Source: Pseudoscleropodium purum (lineage: Eukaryota; Streptophyta; Bryopsida; Hypnales; Brachytheciaceae). Taken from it: a stretch of 64,000 nt of DNA. Made by a program: the position numbers and the translations under genes. A model generated the notes under the pieces. It was not told the origin of the DNA. It saw nothing but the letters and a program-made list of their open reading frames with translations, and did no database searches. Shown piece after piece: positions 36,702 to 48,570 of the stretch. The stretch is taken from contig OZ017799.1 in assembly GCA_963969395.1 (NCBI GenBank), positions 15,502,501 through 15,566,500 of the forward strand. The letters are read 5' to 3'. The stretch's first letter is position 1. Each line of letters begins with the position of its first letter.

Positions 36702-36852
36702 TTTAACTATAGTGGACGCAACCTCCATAATCAAGGTAGTCACCAAAATACTCTAATTATTGGATCAATAGGTGCACTCTTTGTTTTTATAGTAAACAAC
36801 AATGAAGTCTATTGTTCCACACTTTTAGTTCTCAATGTCATTCCAAGGTTAA
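36702..36852 (+). mobile_element. Short TTAACCC-ended element fragment, copy 5
   Basis: It contains ATCAAGGTAGTCACCAAAAT, CTAATTATTGGATCAATAGG, TGCACTCTTTGTTTTTATAG and a terminal AAGGTTAA, colinear with 17625-17922 and 27036-27183. Confidence 0.45.
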
Positions 36853-37174
36853 GCTTGAATTTAACTTTGTTTAATTCAAGGGCTTAGGAAGCTAAGGTGT
36901 GTGCACCCATAATCATTAGTACCTAATAAGTGACACTAAAACCTAGATATTGATGGCATAAGGTGTTCACAATTAGAATATGAGAACCTAGGAAAGCCTT
37001 GTATTAATTTTTGGTATACCTACAAACAATACTTAAAATTTTTATCACTTTTTTATTTGGTGTCCAAATAATGCATCCTTAATCCCTGTGTGTCACATAG
37101 AGATCAACGTAAAGGAGGAAATTTTTTTTGTTCAATCTAGAAAACCTGAAATAATTTGACAACTACTTGGTTAT

Positions 37175-38461
37175 TTAACCCCTTAAGTTCTTTGATTATA
37201 TTTTAACCGAAAATGCCTCCAAATTGCCATTTCTAGATAAATACAGTGGAACCTCTCATAATGCAAATTCCTTACTTGCAAGAATTATTGTATTTCCAAA
37301 TTTGCAAACTCCTTGTGTGCATAATGTGCACTATTGTACATCAACTATAATGGAGTTATTGTTGTAAATCTGTAATCATGTTAGAGTTGGTCCACTATCA
37401 CTGATTTTTTAAAATGAGCCACCTACTTGATTCGAAATAGAAGGCAGTCAACCATCACTGATTTTTTTAAAAGAGCCACCTACTAGATGTAATTTTGTGA
37501 AGCATGAGCATGTTGAAATAAATGACCTTTGGCTTTTGAACCTCTTTGTATGCATATTGCTAAAAAGTTCTCCCCATCGTTCCCATGCACTAAGAGAGGT
37601 TCCACTATACCAAATTTTTTTTAAACTTTCTTTTATATGTATAACCATAGGATCTTGTAGTTGAATGGTTTGAGAAGATGTAGAAAAAATTTCAGAGAAT
37701 TCCACCATGTGGATTGGCAAATAATAGCATTTTAATTCACATAAATTGTTTTTTTGGCCCTACGAAAAACAAGGTAGTTGCACTTACAAGCTCACTTTTT
37801 TATGAAAACATGTCTAAAATGGTTGTGCTTGTTTTGATTCTTGTTTCAAGATAAGTTTTCCACATGTGTCAAAAATTTCAAATCATTTGGAATTATACAA
37901 CATATAGGGAAAAATAGTTAGTAGACAATTTTAGAAAATGATTCAAAATATTAAATTTTTAAGAATTTAATTGTGGAATTGAAAAATGCCAATCCTAATG
38001 GTCAAAATGTTGTAATCAACATTTCATATCCTATAATTTTATTTTATTTTGAAAATATTGAAGATTGAGTAGGATAAAGGGCTTCAAAGTTTATTTTAGA
38101 GTAGAGAATCCATAACTGCCCACAAACAAATCCTCATAACTTTTGACTCATTGATCAAAATGGAATGATTCAAAGCTTTCCACATGTATGTAACTCTAAA
38201 ACCCAATTTCAAATTTTTATTTGTGAAAAAAGTGATTTTTAAAATTTGCCCACACTTCCTTTTTATGAAAAAAATAACATTTTAGGCCATAACTTTTGAC
38301 TATTGTATTAAAATGTCATGAAATTATGCTCACACAATAAATAAACATGCTACACACCTTTTATCAAATTTTAGACCAAATATATGCTAATTAGCAATCA
38401 CAACAATGTGCCTGAAATGGCTATGTTGCCTAAACTAGTAGGATGGTCCTTTAGAGGTTAA
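37175..38461 (-). mobile_element. TTAACCCC-ended element, copy 3, inverted and interrupted
   Basis: On the minus strand it is colinear with copies 1 and 2: the TTAACC end at 37175, the interior from about 37610 (TTCAGAGAATTCCACCATGTG-like, GATTTGAAATTTTTGACAC), ACTTTTGACTCATTGATC, and the other end CCTTTAGAGGTTAA at 38461. A 364 bp MITE (37244-37607) is inserted near its left end. With copy 2 it forms a large inverted repeat around a 652 bp spacer. Confidence 0.8.
37244..37607. mobile_element. Emigrant/pogo-like MITE nested in a TTAACCCC element
   Basis: The left end is CAGTGGAACCTCTC and the right end GAGAGGTTCCACT, with TA on both outer sides. The CAGT.GAACCTCT terminus and TA duplication are those of Emigrant/Lemi (pogo-type Tc1/mariner) MITEs. 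It interrupts sequence that is continuous in the two sister elements, so it arrived later. It includes a local duplication of the TCACTGATTTTTTAAAA..GAGCCACCTACT block. Confidence 0.8.
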
Positions 38462-41104
38462 GTTTTTATGATTGAGATTTGAAGCCAATTTATTGATGAG
38501 TGCAAATATGAAATTTATTAGGGAATCCACTATAGAAATTTTAAAATTATAATATATAATGAACATGATATCCCATAAATTTTTTATTTTCAATGACCAA
38601 AAAATATCCACTTTGACGAATATGGGTTAAGTACATTGTAATCCTCTTTTATTTACCAATAAGATACTATAAAAGTAATTTATTTTCAATGATAGTAACT
38701 ATATGCTCAATTGCTACAAGTGTCAATTTTGGATGTCCTAACCTTACTAAATCATGATTAATTGATTGAATGAAAGAATTTATATAGGACCATAGATGTT
38801 TCAATGAATTATTGACTCATGTCTAAGTACTCACGACTGTATTCTTTAAGACTGTGCCTTTTCTCAAATTTTGTTGTCTATTTTTGTTTGTCATTGTGGT
38901 TAATTGAATTCTCTAATTTTGTAATGACTTTTGGAAGAAAAGAAATCCATTTGTCACGTATTTCAAATCTTAAATAGAGTTTCATAATGCTTGATATGTC
39001 TTATTTTGATGGTTCAAGAAAAAACGTCTAACCAATCATCCAAGATCAAGATTGAAAGAGAGATAGAAAAGTACTCTTTCCATCTAAATTTCAATGTCCA
39101 TAATTTTATTGAAAAACTATTTACTCAATTACATCTATCATATTGCACAAAACATAATTCAAAAAGGTTTCAAATTCTATACTATCCATTAGAGGATTTT
39201 TTGGGGTCCGAGAGGGCTACGAGTTCCTAGCCGTTCTTGGACCCTAGGAACTGGCTAAAACCTGCTGCCTAACGTGGAAGTGTGACTGCCATGTTGACTT
39301 CCAAATTTTTCTTTCAACTTTGTTTTTCATTTTAAGAAATTTATTTTAATTTTTATTCAAATTAAAAATAAATAAAATTGTCGGACAACATGGCATTCGC
39401 TTCACTAAGAGGGAACTGCGGGGACTAGGTACTTGAAATAGCCCTCCCGGACCCCAAAAAATCCTCTAATGCGTAGTCAAGGAAGGACATTGCATGGGTT
39501 CAGTACAACCTAAATAAAATTGGATCTACTCAAAACAAACTTACTAGCTAAAACATAAGGTCTAAAGTGAAGATTTATTTTGGCACACAAGGAATAGGAT
39601 GAAAATCAACAAGAAGTTATAAGGAACTCCATAAATTCTTCCAAACACAATTGATTGTAATCTTTAGTCAAAAGAAAGATTTTTATGAGTAATTGAAACA
39701 TTTGTGTTACTTCAAGGACTTTGAATCCAAGACATGCCAAATGCTTCTTGTTCCACCTTGGCTAGTATTTCCATCTTTTCAAATCTCAACAATAACTTAT
39801 CATATCTACTATTCCAAAATTGAAGTCAATATTATATATAGAATTGAAACATGCTTTTATGTTTGTCAATTTAACCATTAACTATTATACTTAAGTTTAT
39901 TGATTAGGCCAAAAGGTGTCAATAGTTTTTGTTGAAATTCCAATTCATGGCTCTTGAAGGTTTGGCAAATAACGATTATTTTGTTGGATCAAGGAAAGTG
40001 CAGAAACCTTTCGATCTTGTGAAGTTTTGAGTTATTTGCAATGGTATAGATGAGTAAAAAATTGATTTATCATGGCCTCTTTGTAAAGATTGGTATTAAA
40101 TTATATAATGTTTTTCATATACATAGTAGAAGTGACTAAGGACATTGTAGATTATTATGTAGGAACACTATATTTGTAGGCTTGATTTTGTTAAAATGGT
40201 GCAATTTTGGGAGCCAAAATTTGTTGCATTCATTTAGCAAAAGTTGTAAAGTTTAGGATTGTTGTAAATTTATATTACGCATCAAGTCGTGCATCCAAAA
40301 AAAAGTTCCAAAGTAGTGAATACTGCTAATTTAACAAATTGAACTACGATTCTAGAATGTATTCAAATTTGCTAAGTCACAAAGTTAAAAGATTCATGAT
40401 ATAAATCATAGAAGTTGAGCTTTCTATCAAAAGTATCATTTGAACTATGGGAATTTGTAGATATAAGAAGTTGAAAACACATCAAGTCATAATGCATGAG
40501 CCTCAATTTACAAATGGTTGACCACACGTGAATTGATATACAACAAAAAACAAGATTTCAATAAAATGAAATCATTTTGTTTGAAGCATAATATAATATC
40601 ATTCAAGGAATTTTTCTTAGTATGATTCATGGTACTAAATTACAAGATAGACTATCATATTTATTAGTTTACAAAGCAATCTAACCCTGTAATGTTGTTA
40701 ATACCGAAAGTAGCATATGAATGAATGATTACCAATGAAGTTTTGCAATCAAACTTTCCAATCCATTTCAAATTGACAGTTCATGGTCTTCACTCTTCAC
40801 ACAATGGTGTCTCCAAATTAGATTCATTGAATGGTGGATTGGAGAAGTTATGTTTACTTGAATACCATTTGTAAGCTTGATCAATATCTTGTCCCTCTCT
40901 CTACCAAATTCAAAGAACTCTAATACTTTTGGACATCTTTTATAACAACTATTGTGAAACACAAATCCATAATTGTCCTAAATTTTAAACTTCTATGTAC
41001 ATATATGTCACAATCTTTGGCTTTGGAATTACACCCCTTTCATAAAATTGATGTAACCCATATTCTATTATGTTACAGGAAGCCCTATACAGTTCCTCAG
41101 ACAC
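38462..41104. other. AT-rich intergenic with one MITE
   Basis: No gene is supported. The MITE at 39187-39471 is listed separately. Confidence 0.5.
39187..39471. mobile_element. MITE, CATTAG family, copy 3 (best ends)
   Basis: The ends start CATTAGAGGATTTTTTGGGG and finish CCCCAAAAAATCCTCTAATG. The inverted match runs about 31 bp with one mismatch. The interior is 285 bp overall, GC-richer near both ends and AT-rich in the centre, and differs from copies 1 and 2, so the family is defined by its ends rather than its body. Confidence 0.85.
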
Positions 41105-42122
41105 TTGCACTCAATAGCCCTAACTTGCTCTGACTACATCCTCCACTTTGAATCTAGGGCGTCCCTAAATCCATGGGAGTACATCGAAAGTCCCATTTTT
41201 TTTCAGTACTTTGACTGTTGGACGTCACATTTTGTCACATTGAAAATTGGCCAAAATAACAAATACAAGCCTCTTAAAATCCTCTTTCTCAATCTACCCA
41301 CAATGAAATCAACTCATCCTCAGTAGTCTTACTCAGGGGTCACACAATATGCATGCACACAATACTTCCAAGTAATCCCTCCATGAAAAATGTACAAACT
41401 TGAACACATTAACTTGTCCAACGATTAATAGAACGGAAGAAAATACTAGTTGGCGACTAGTGACGGTTTTGTAAAGCTAGTGATGTTTGTAAAGCTTCGT
41501 ACAGTGACGGGACACAACTTTGGAGCTCTGCAGTTCATTAGCGATACCTGTTAAGTAGTGCAAACAGAGTATGAGGAGAACATAAGATTCAAAACAGACT
41601 TTGCACGGAGCCTGCAAGTGGTGGAAACTCCGCACGGATCTCAGTGAGCACTTGACGGACGTCTCTCACGTTCCACATGGATGGTTCATTCGGGGTGCTC
41701 AAACCAATCATTCAATGCAAGCTTTTAAAACTCAGTGACTGATTACTTCTGAAACTCGGTGACAGTCATCATGTCCACTTTGCAAAAGACCTTAACATGT
41801 GGATGTCAAATTGCAGGGCCATGTAATCCGCTCCTTCGAAGTTGATGATTTCGGGCAACATGTTGTCCAGCGCTCTCACTTTGATTTGCCGTCGGGGAGC
41901 AACGCCTCGTGAAGATCGTCATGCAGTTCTCGACATCCCAGCAGTGCAAGATGTACTGCAGAGAGGAGATCGACACCGCACACAACGTCAGTCTATTCTT
42001 ATGAATTGGCGATATTCCATGCGCCATTTTCACATTGACATTAGCTGGTTGTGCTTATTGTGCTCAACCGAGATGGTGAAGTTCGTTTTCATGCATTTCC
42101 TTCATGCTAAACTCCTAAAGCT
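41105..42122 (-). repeat. Left arm of a large inverted duplication
   Basis: From about 41130 to 41345 the sequence is the reverse complement of about 48370-48570 (shared GGACGTCACATTTTG, GAAAATTGGCCAA, AACAAATACAAGCCT). It continues into methyltransferase downstream DNA and exon 3 in minus orientation. The right arm holds the same features in plus orientation (47065-48570). The junction with plus-oriented intron 1 sequence lies near 42122. Confidence 0.75.
41742..41955 (-). pseudogene. O-methyltransferase exon 3 pseudogene, copy A
   Basis: After a CTGCAG acceptor-like site the minus strand reads YILHCWDVENC, matching SILHDWDDENC of the intact gene at 28123. The His is kept but the following Asp is Cys. 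Frameshifts destroy the middle, and the segment holding the second catalytic Glu is deleted, so the piece is 214 nt against 300. The EFQK-type stop region (plus-strand TTACTTCTGAAACTC) is retained at 41742. Exons 1 and 2 are absent from this copy. It shares the Tyr and DVENC changes with copy B, so the two come from one ancestor distinct from the intact gene. Confidence 0.85.
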
Positions 42123-43044
42123 CCCTTAAATCTGCCAGCTGTGGAACTTCTGTTCGCGTTGTATTGTAGATTGCTGGTGAAAGCTAGATTTGTACGCATG
42201 ATCGAGAGGGGATTGAAGTGGATTGATTGAGCCCTGGCTGGCAGGAGTGGAGCATGTGGCTGGGAATATGTTTGAGTCCGTTCCCAAGGACGGTGACGCC
42301 ATCTTCATGAAGGTCGGTCTGAATTCACACACCTAGTCCCCCATTCTTGAATTAGGAGGAAGTGGAATATAGTTTGAAACATGTGTAGACCAGACACCAA
42401 ATTTATTGTCGGTATCAAGTGAATGCAGATAACTTGGACGTGAAATGTGACTTTTTGACAGAAAGAGATTGCATATGAACAAATAATAATAAGTTTGATG
42501 AGACTGATTGTCATCTTGAATTTGTGCACACGACTATCGTCAATCTCGGAAAATTGGAGCAATTCTAGGCAACCACAAATGGGACATTCATCTGCACAAA
42601 GCTCTCAAAATTAGGACCGCTGTAGAGTTGCGATTCAGGCCTCGCTCCCTGAATAGTGCCAAAGCCATGGAATTTCGTCAATTATAACTCCATTGATTGA
42701 CGTTGATAGTCTCCTTAACACTTAGATCATTTTTGTTACAGCAAACAGATTCTAGAACCAACCATAATAGCTCCAGGTGTTGATTCGTTCAGCTGTTTGA
42801 CCGACTTCGTGAGCGTAAAATGGGAGTTAACTTTCCATTTTGCTGGCAAAGTTCAGCTAGAATTGCGGAGTTTGTGCAATTGTGCAAACTTTAAATCTAG
42901 ATCTGTTGTAGTCGTATAAGGAAAGACTGCTCGTGCATTTCATTGTGGGCAATTGGAAACTTCCCACTAGCGTCAATTTTGTTGCATTGGCAAAATTCCA
43001 TTATTTTGGCGTGGTTCAGGATGCACGGCCTAATTCCAAACTTT

Positions 43045-46000
43045 CATCTCAAATTTAAAATTGAATTGAAGCAACACTAAAACAATAGAAAAACAAAAAG
43101 ATACCTAGTGCTGTGCAATCTTGTTTCAATGCCATATTGAGACAATGATCATTGAAACAATTAAAAAACAATACTCAAACAACACCTTTTTGTATCAATA
43201 AGAAATCAATTGTTTATTGTTGCTGAATTGATACAATGACGATTGAATCAATTAAAAAACAATACTAAATCAATACCTCTTGTATTAATTAAAAAACAAT
43301 TGTTCACTTTTGTTGAATTGATGCAATGACCATTGAAACAATGGGAAACAATGCAATAAACAATACCTTCTTGTCTCAAAATAAAAAATAATTGTTAATT
43401 GTTGTTGATTTGAAACAAGTCCCTATTGTAAAAATAGAGGAATAATGACTCATTGTTGCAATTTTGTATCAATTCTCCTACAATTTTAAATTACAAAGAT
43501 GCATTTTAATTAGTAAATATAATTAAAATGAAGCAAATAGAACTTCTATAGAGCTATAGTATTTATCAAACACCATTCAAATGTCACACCATGTTGTCCA
43601 ATGGAACTTCTATGCAGTGTAAAGATTCTATTCTGCATAGATTTTGTTTCTTATATCTCTAGGAGAGAAATTTCCTCCTCGTAGAGAAATATCAACAAAT
43701 ATCAACAATGACTTCTATAATCCTTGCATCACCATTTAGACCAGAACTTTGTTCCACATACATGAATTAGCAAGCTCTAGCATCTAAAACTCCAATTTCA
43801 TGGCAGTAAGAGAGACTTCTATACTTGGCTTGGTTGTTTGATCCCTTTAAGAAAAGGCTTGCTGAGTCCTACTCTCATTCTGGCATTGGTTATTATCTCT
43901 TTGATTTCCATCTACATGTTGGCAACACGATTATAAAATTAAGAACTATGCATTTGGTAAAGGGAGAGGTATATTCTAAAAATTTGAAGCAGACCAATTA
44001 TATCAATGGTAATAGGTTTTGAAGGGTAATAGAACACTCCAACACAAAGCAAACAAATTAAAAAAAGATTGAACAAAATCTAGATATCACGCAAATCATG
44101 ATTGTAGGGAGAATTTAGGTGTCTCATTGAGCAAGGTATTGCATTTGGACTGTGTCTGGAACTCATCATTGCATCATTTCCTTTGCCTTATGGTTCAGAT
44201 ACTAACACATCTCAGTCATGACTCGGAGGTTTGTTCAACATGGATTGGCTAATGCAAATACCAACGCCTTCCTTTTGCGGTTCATGATTGAGAGTAGATT
44301 CGAAATACAACTTCTTTGATCCTCGCCTTTGTAGTGCCACTTACTACTTTCTCCTACTCATTTCTTGACAATTCCTATTGAATTTCTACACTATTCTCTA
44401 GAATGCCATCTCTATGATCCAATAGAATCTTAGATGCCACAACTAGTGCTATCCTTGGCATACGTGCAATTGACACCTCTTCCTCACCTCCTCCTCTTCT
44501 AGAGACTCTCCATCTATTTTTGCAACTTCTTCTTTTAGCTCACTCAAATTCAATGGCATGGTCGTCCTGAATAGTTTGGCCTTTCCGCACTCACTCTTTC
44601 GTGCCAAATTAGAAATGTGCTCAGATCCTTGGGCTCTTGTATGACGCCTTCGGCATAACAACTATCTCATCTGCAAAAACAAAGGAAGAATATCGTGGAT
44701 AATGTCTGGACGGCTCTAGAGTTGGTATTTCTAGCCTCATGTTTTCTTTCTTGAGCGCATTTGTATTCGTCCATCTTTCCAAAGACGGACTACCAATTCT
44801 ACACGTGATACTTCACTTTAACACATCAAATTGTGGTAATTGTGGTATAGGCCATTAATTGGAAAACACAAAGAATAATCAGACATAAGTGGAATCTGGA
44901 CACATAGATTGCAGGATGGATGAACAACCTCGCTCCAATATTTGATATCTTAATCCATAGCTAAAAAGTGTTATAATATGTACATGCTTTGTGCCTTTGT
45001 CAATGTGTTACAATTGGCAATTAGACAATTCTAAACTTTGAAGGAGTCTTGAGGGCGGGACTGGTGGTTGCTCCTCTACACAGAAACTCGTTTGCTACCT
45101 CTCAAAAAACCAACTCTCTTTATCGTTGTTGGCTAGGTTTTCGATTCTACCTCTCATCTTTATGTTTCACAATGTTTTCATTGAAGCTTATGGAAGTGCT
45201 ACCCTTCAATTCCTGAAACCAATTGAAGATCAAAGTATTACAAAGTAGTACTGTTAGCGATTGTAGTTCAAGAAGATATATAAACAAAGATACTAATTTC
45301 ACCAAAAAAGTGGATTCTCCCTATAGAATGAGCTTCGCCACGTTCGGCATCAACTTGGCCAAATTGTTGTCATCATCACTTGCATTTCTACCACTTGACA
45401 TTTTCCGCTTCTACTGAGGAGCAACCAACCTACAAATCATCTTTGCACAACTACACAAATGTTCAATCAGTATAGTAAGCCTCCTCAATGGTACATATAG
45501 AAATCTATAACAAGTTATGCACAAAATTACTCGATTCTTTAGAAGAACACTTGTTCATTGGTAATCAAAACTTAATTTGGCCAAACAAAGACATAACAGG
45601 TCATGGAATTAAGGGCTATCTAGTCTTGTCCACCGATAATAGAGGGGAAACTATTAGCTCAAGATCAAAACCACAGAATCCTACCACCAACGCTATCGAC
45701 CTCAACAATCTCTTCAAGTTGGGAAGCATTCATGGAATCAAGAATTAAACGCACGCAAAATGCAACCGTTACCAACTTGGAAACTTCTCTGTCCACAAGC
45801 ATCAAGTAGTACTTGCAACTTAATTAAATTGGAAAGAAACAAGATCAACTCATGTGTAAAAAAATGCAAGTTATGATCCTACGCAAAGAAGATCAAGAAC
45901 TAATTGAAGGTGAGCATCTCTTACAAATTTGACAAAGCAGTTCTACGGTAAATATGAATCTTCTTAAACATGAACAAGACGGGTTCATTTGGCGCCATAG

Positions 46001-46662
46001 TTGAAGGAGCTCGAGTGAGACTGTTAAAATGATAGAGAGAATTCATATATTTAGTCTTGTACACATAGCTTGTCAATGTGATTTTAATGTAAATAGATGA
46101 TAATCATATTATTTTTTTTCTACCATCAAATGCATTGTATTTATATCTAATAGTATAATTCTATTCAAATTTATAGTACATTTATATTCAAATTTCTACA
46201 AGAGCATTTTGTATGTTCTTCTGTATATTTTCAATTTTGCCTTATATTTCAAATGCAATATATTAAATTGATACAATACTTTAGATTCTAGAAAGAGTTG
46301 GACTGTATAAGATTAACTTTGGATTAAAATGTCAAATAGATATATTGACAATTGCAAAAATATAATTACAATAGCCATTGAAAATGCATAATGACAATTG
46401 GGCATTGCAAAGGTTTATATACTATAATGAAACAATAGGATATTGAATTTGCATAATTACAATACAACATTGCAATAGTCTATATACTATAATGAAACAA
46501 TAGGATATTGAATCTACACAATTACAATGATCCTTGGAATGACATAAAAACAATGGCCATTGTAATTACATTGTTTTTATATTGTTTTTGGTAGTTGAAA
46601 CAGTCTAAAAACAATGATACATTGTAACAATGAAAAATCAACACCCTTCCTAATTTGAGATG
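43045..46662. mobile_element. Unclassified ~3.6 kb element inside pseudogene intron 2
   Basis: The ends carry an 11 bp inverted repeat, CATCTCAAATT at the left and AATTTGAGATG at the right. Both sides are flanked by consecutive pieces of methyltransferase intron 2, which shows it is an insertion. Subterminal regions are rich in CATTGTTTC-type units: three ~105-115 bp tandem units at 43118-43440 and two ~77 bp units near 46410-46520. The less AT-rich centre (44160-46000) has short frames: a minus-strand frame at 44449-44661 with an acidic LKEEVAKIDGESLEEEEV segment, and a plus-strand 86-codon frame at 45488-45748. None is a recognised transposase. No convincing target duplication was found. 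Confidence 0.65.
45488..45748 (+). CDS. 86-codon open frame, unrecognised
   Basis: It lies in the centre of the 3.6 kb element. It starts at an ATG and reads MVHIEIYNKLCTKLLDSLEE and onward, with balanced, non-repetitive composition, but no motif or family is recognised. It may be a piece of the element's own gene or chance. No splice partner was identified. Confidence 0.15.
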   Translation: MVHIEIYNKLCTKLLDSLEEHLFIGNQNLIWPNKDITGHGIKGYLVLSTDNRGETISSRSKPQNPTTNAIDLNNLFKLGSIHGIKN

Positions 46663-47376
46663 TTATACTTGGTTTAGATTTTGTGGCTTGAAATTAGACT
46701 TTTGTGAAGATATATGTGGCAATAGACTATCACTTGCATTTCTTCCACAAACCATTGCTAAGTTAGACTTTTCCATCCCAAGCCCCTCCTGACTTCCTAA
46801 ATCATTCATTCTCTTCCTTTCTTGAAGGTAATCAAATGCAATTGAAGGTACTGCACATTGAGGAATATTGAGGTATTTCACAAACTTGGCACTTTTACAT
46901 TTAGAATGCATTTTGAAACCTACACTAGTCCTAGACTTTAGAGCTATAAAAGAAAATGAGTGAAAAAATTTCTTATAATACCACCATTTTAACAAAATTT
47001 CCCATCCACTAAGCAAAAAAATTGATTGAAGTTATATTGGTGTACGTTGATCTCCCTTATGCAGTACAGCTTGCAAGACTGGGACGTCGAGAATTGCGTG
47101 AAGATCTTCATGAAGTGTTTCGAGGCTTTGCCCCTCGACGCGCGGCAAAGTCATAGCGCTCCACAGCTTGTTGCCCGAAACCATAAACTCTGAAGGAGCG
47201 GATCACATGGCCCTGCAAAATGACCTCCTCCACATGAAGGCCTTCAACTTACAATCCAGGACCCGAGAATGCACTCCAAAGGCGAGTACCGCAAGCTGGG
47301 TTTGGCTACAGGGCTTAAAGATGTTGAGGTCTTCTGCCAAATGAACGTGATTGCTGTCACCGAGTTTCAGAAGTAA

Positions 47377-48570
47377 TTATTCAATAAAAACTTGCATCAA
47401 ATAATTGCTATGAGCACCTGGATGAATCGTTCATGAGGAATGTGAGGCATGTCCGTCAAGTACTCTCGGAGATTCGTGCGGAGTATTCCACCATCTGTAG
47501 ACTCCGGGCAAAGTTTTTGAATCTCATGTTCTTCTCCTACTCTATTTGCACTAATTAGATCGATAGATGATCGATAGATAGATGACAGATGGATAACAAA
47601 TATCTCCACGCACTTCAGAGCGCCAAAACTGTGACCCGTAACTGCAAAAAGCTTTACAAACTAAGATAAACATCAATTCTGTTAAATTGACAAAAACTGC
47701 GATATGCATCTTCACAAGGGTCTAATTTCAAGTCACGAACTGGGACATGAATACGTTTTGGGTTCAAGCGGCATGTGTCTTGAACTTGAACTGAGCCAAA
47801 GTAATAGAATAGTGCCAATTTAATGAAATTAACAATGATATTAAGATTTAGTTTGTAGAGCCTCTATTTTGAGGAGCACCAACACTTGAAGTCAGTTAGT
47901 CACCAATCAAAGTATAATATGATGTAAGGTTTCATTGATAGTATTTCTTTCTTTTTTATTAACCCTTGAGTGTCCAACTCATGTTTACTAAAATTCAAAC
48001 CCTTCTTAATTCATTCCAATCAAACATTAGAGGATTTTTGGGAGGTCGGGGGGGGGGGGGGGGGGGCAATTTTAGGCTTGTTCCCCCAACCCTATTCCCA
48101 CAATAAAAGTCCTCTAATGTTATCACCCTAAAAAGAGATTCATATAAATTAATCATACTGATTGGTAGTAGAGATAGGCCTAGAGCTATAGAAAAAAAGA
48201 CACATTCTTTGACTGTACTGTTGAAAAGATTATAATAGTCAAACATAGAAATCTTTCAATTTTGAGAGGCCATATTTGGACTGCTGGGGTGCTGAGAGGT
48301 TAATGGTCGGACAATGTGTTCAATTAGTACATTTTTTATAAGGGGATTATTTGGGGTGACTATGTATATATTGCATGAGGCCTTGAGTAAGTCTACTAAG
48401 AATGATTTGATTCCACTGCAGGTAGATTGGAAAAAGGATTTAGTTAGGCTTGTATTTGTTATATTGGCCAATTTTCAACATGCCAAAATGTGACGTCCAA
48501 GTGCTAAAAATGGGTTGGAACTTTCAATGTGCTCAAATGGATTTAGGGATGCTCTAGATTCAAAATGGAG
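47377..48570 (+). repeat. Right arm of the large inverted duplication
   Basis: After the copy B stop, the downstream methyltransferase flank runs in plus orientation to about 47760 (CTTCACAAGGGTCTAATTTCA matches the reverse of 27600-27620; GTGACCCGTAACTGC matches the reverse of 27712-27724). Sequence matching 41130-41345 in reverse follows at 48370-48570. A CATTAG MITE (48026-48119) and further DNA are inserted between, which makes this arm longer than the left one. A (GATA/GATC)n-like patch lies near 47558-47585. Confidence 0.7.
48026..48119. mobile_element. MITE, CATTAG family, copy 4 (94 bp) with G18 tract
   Basis: The ends are CATTAGAGGATTTTTGGGAG and AAAAGTCCTCTAATG. A homopolymer of 18 G (48049-48066) sits just inside the left end. 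It is much shorter than its relatives and probably internally deleted. Confidence 0.75.

Larger units (their letters stand above)
42127..47376 (+). pseudogene. O-methyltransferase pseudogene, copy B (exons 2 and 3)
   Basis: Intron 1 sequence begins at about 42127. Exon 2 at 42245-42312 is intact: 68 nt after GCAG, encoding VEHVAGNMFESVPKDG and DAIFMK, then a GTCGGT donor. Intron 2 is recognisable to about 43040, is interrupted by a 3.6 kb element (43045-46662), and resumes to about 46735. A block of about 110 bp there (46735-46850) is inverted relative to the working gene. Exon 3, 47065-47376, starts YSLQDWDVENC: the catalytic His is Gln, and at least two frameshifts follow before the conserved EFQK stop. 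Exon 1 is missing at the inversion junction. It cannot make a full enzyme. Confidence 0.85.
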
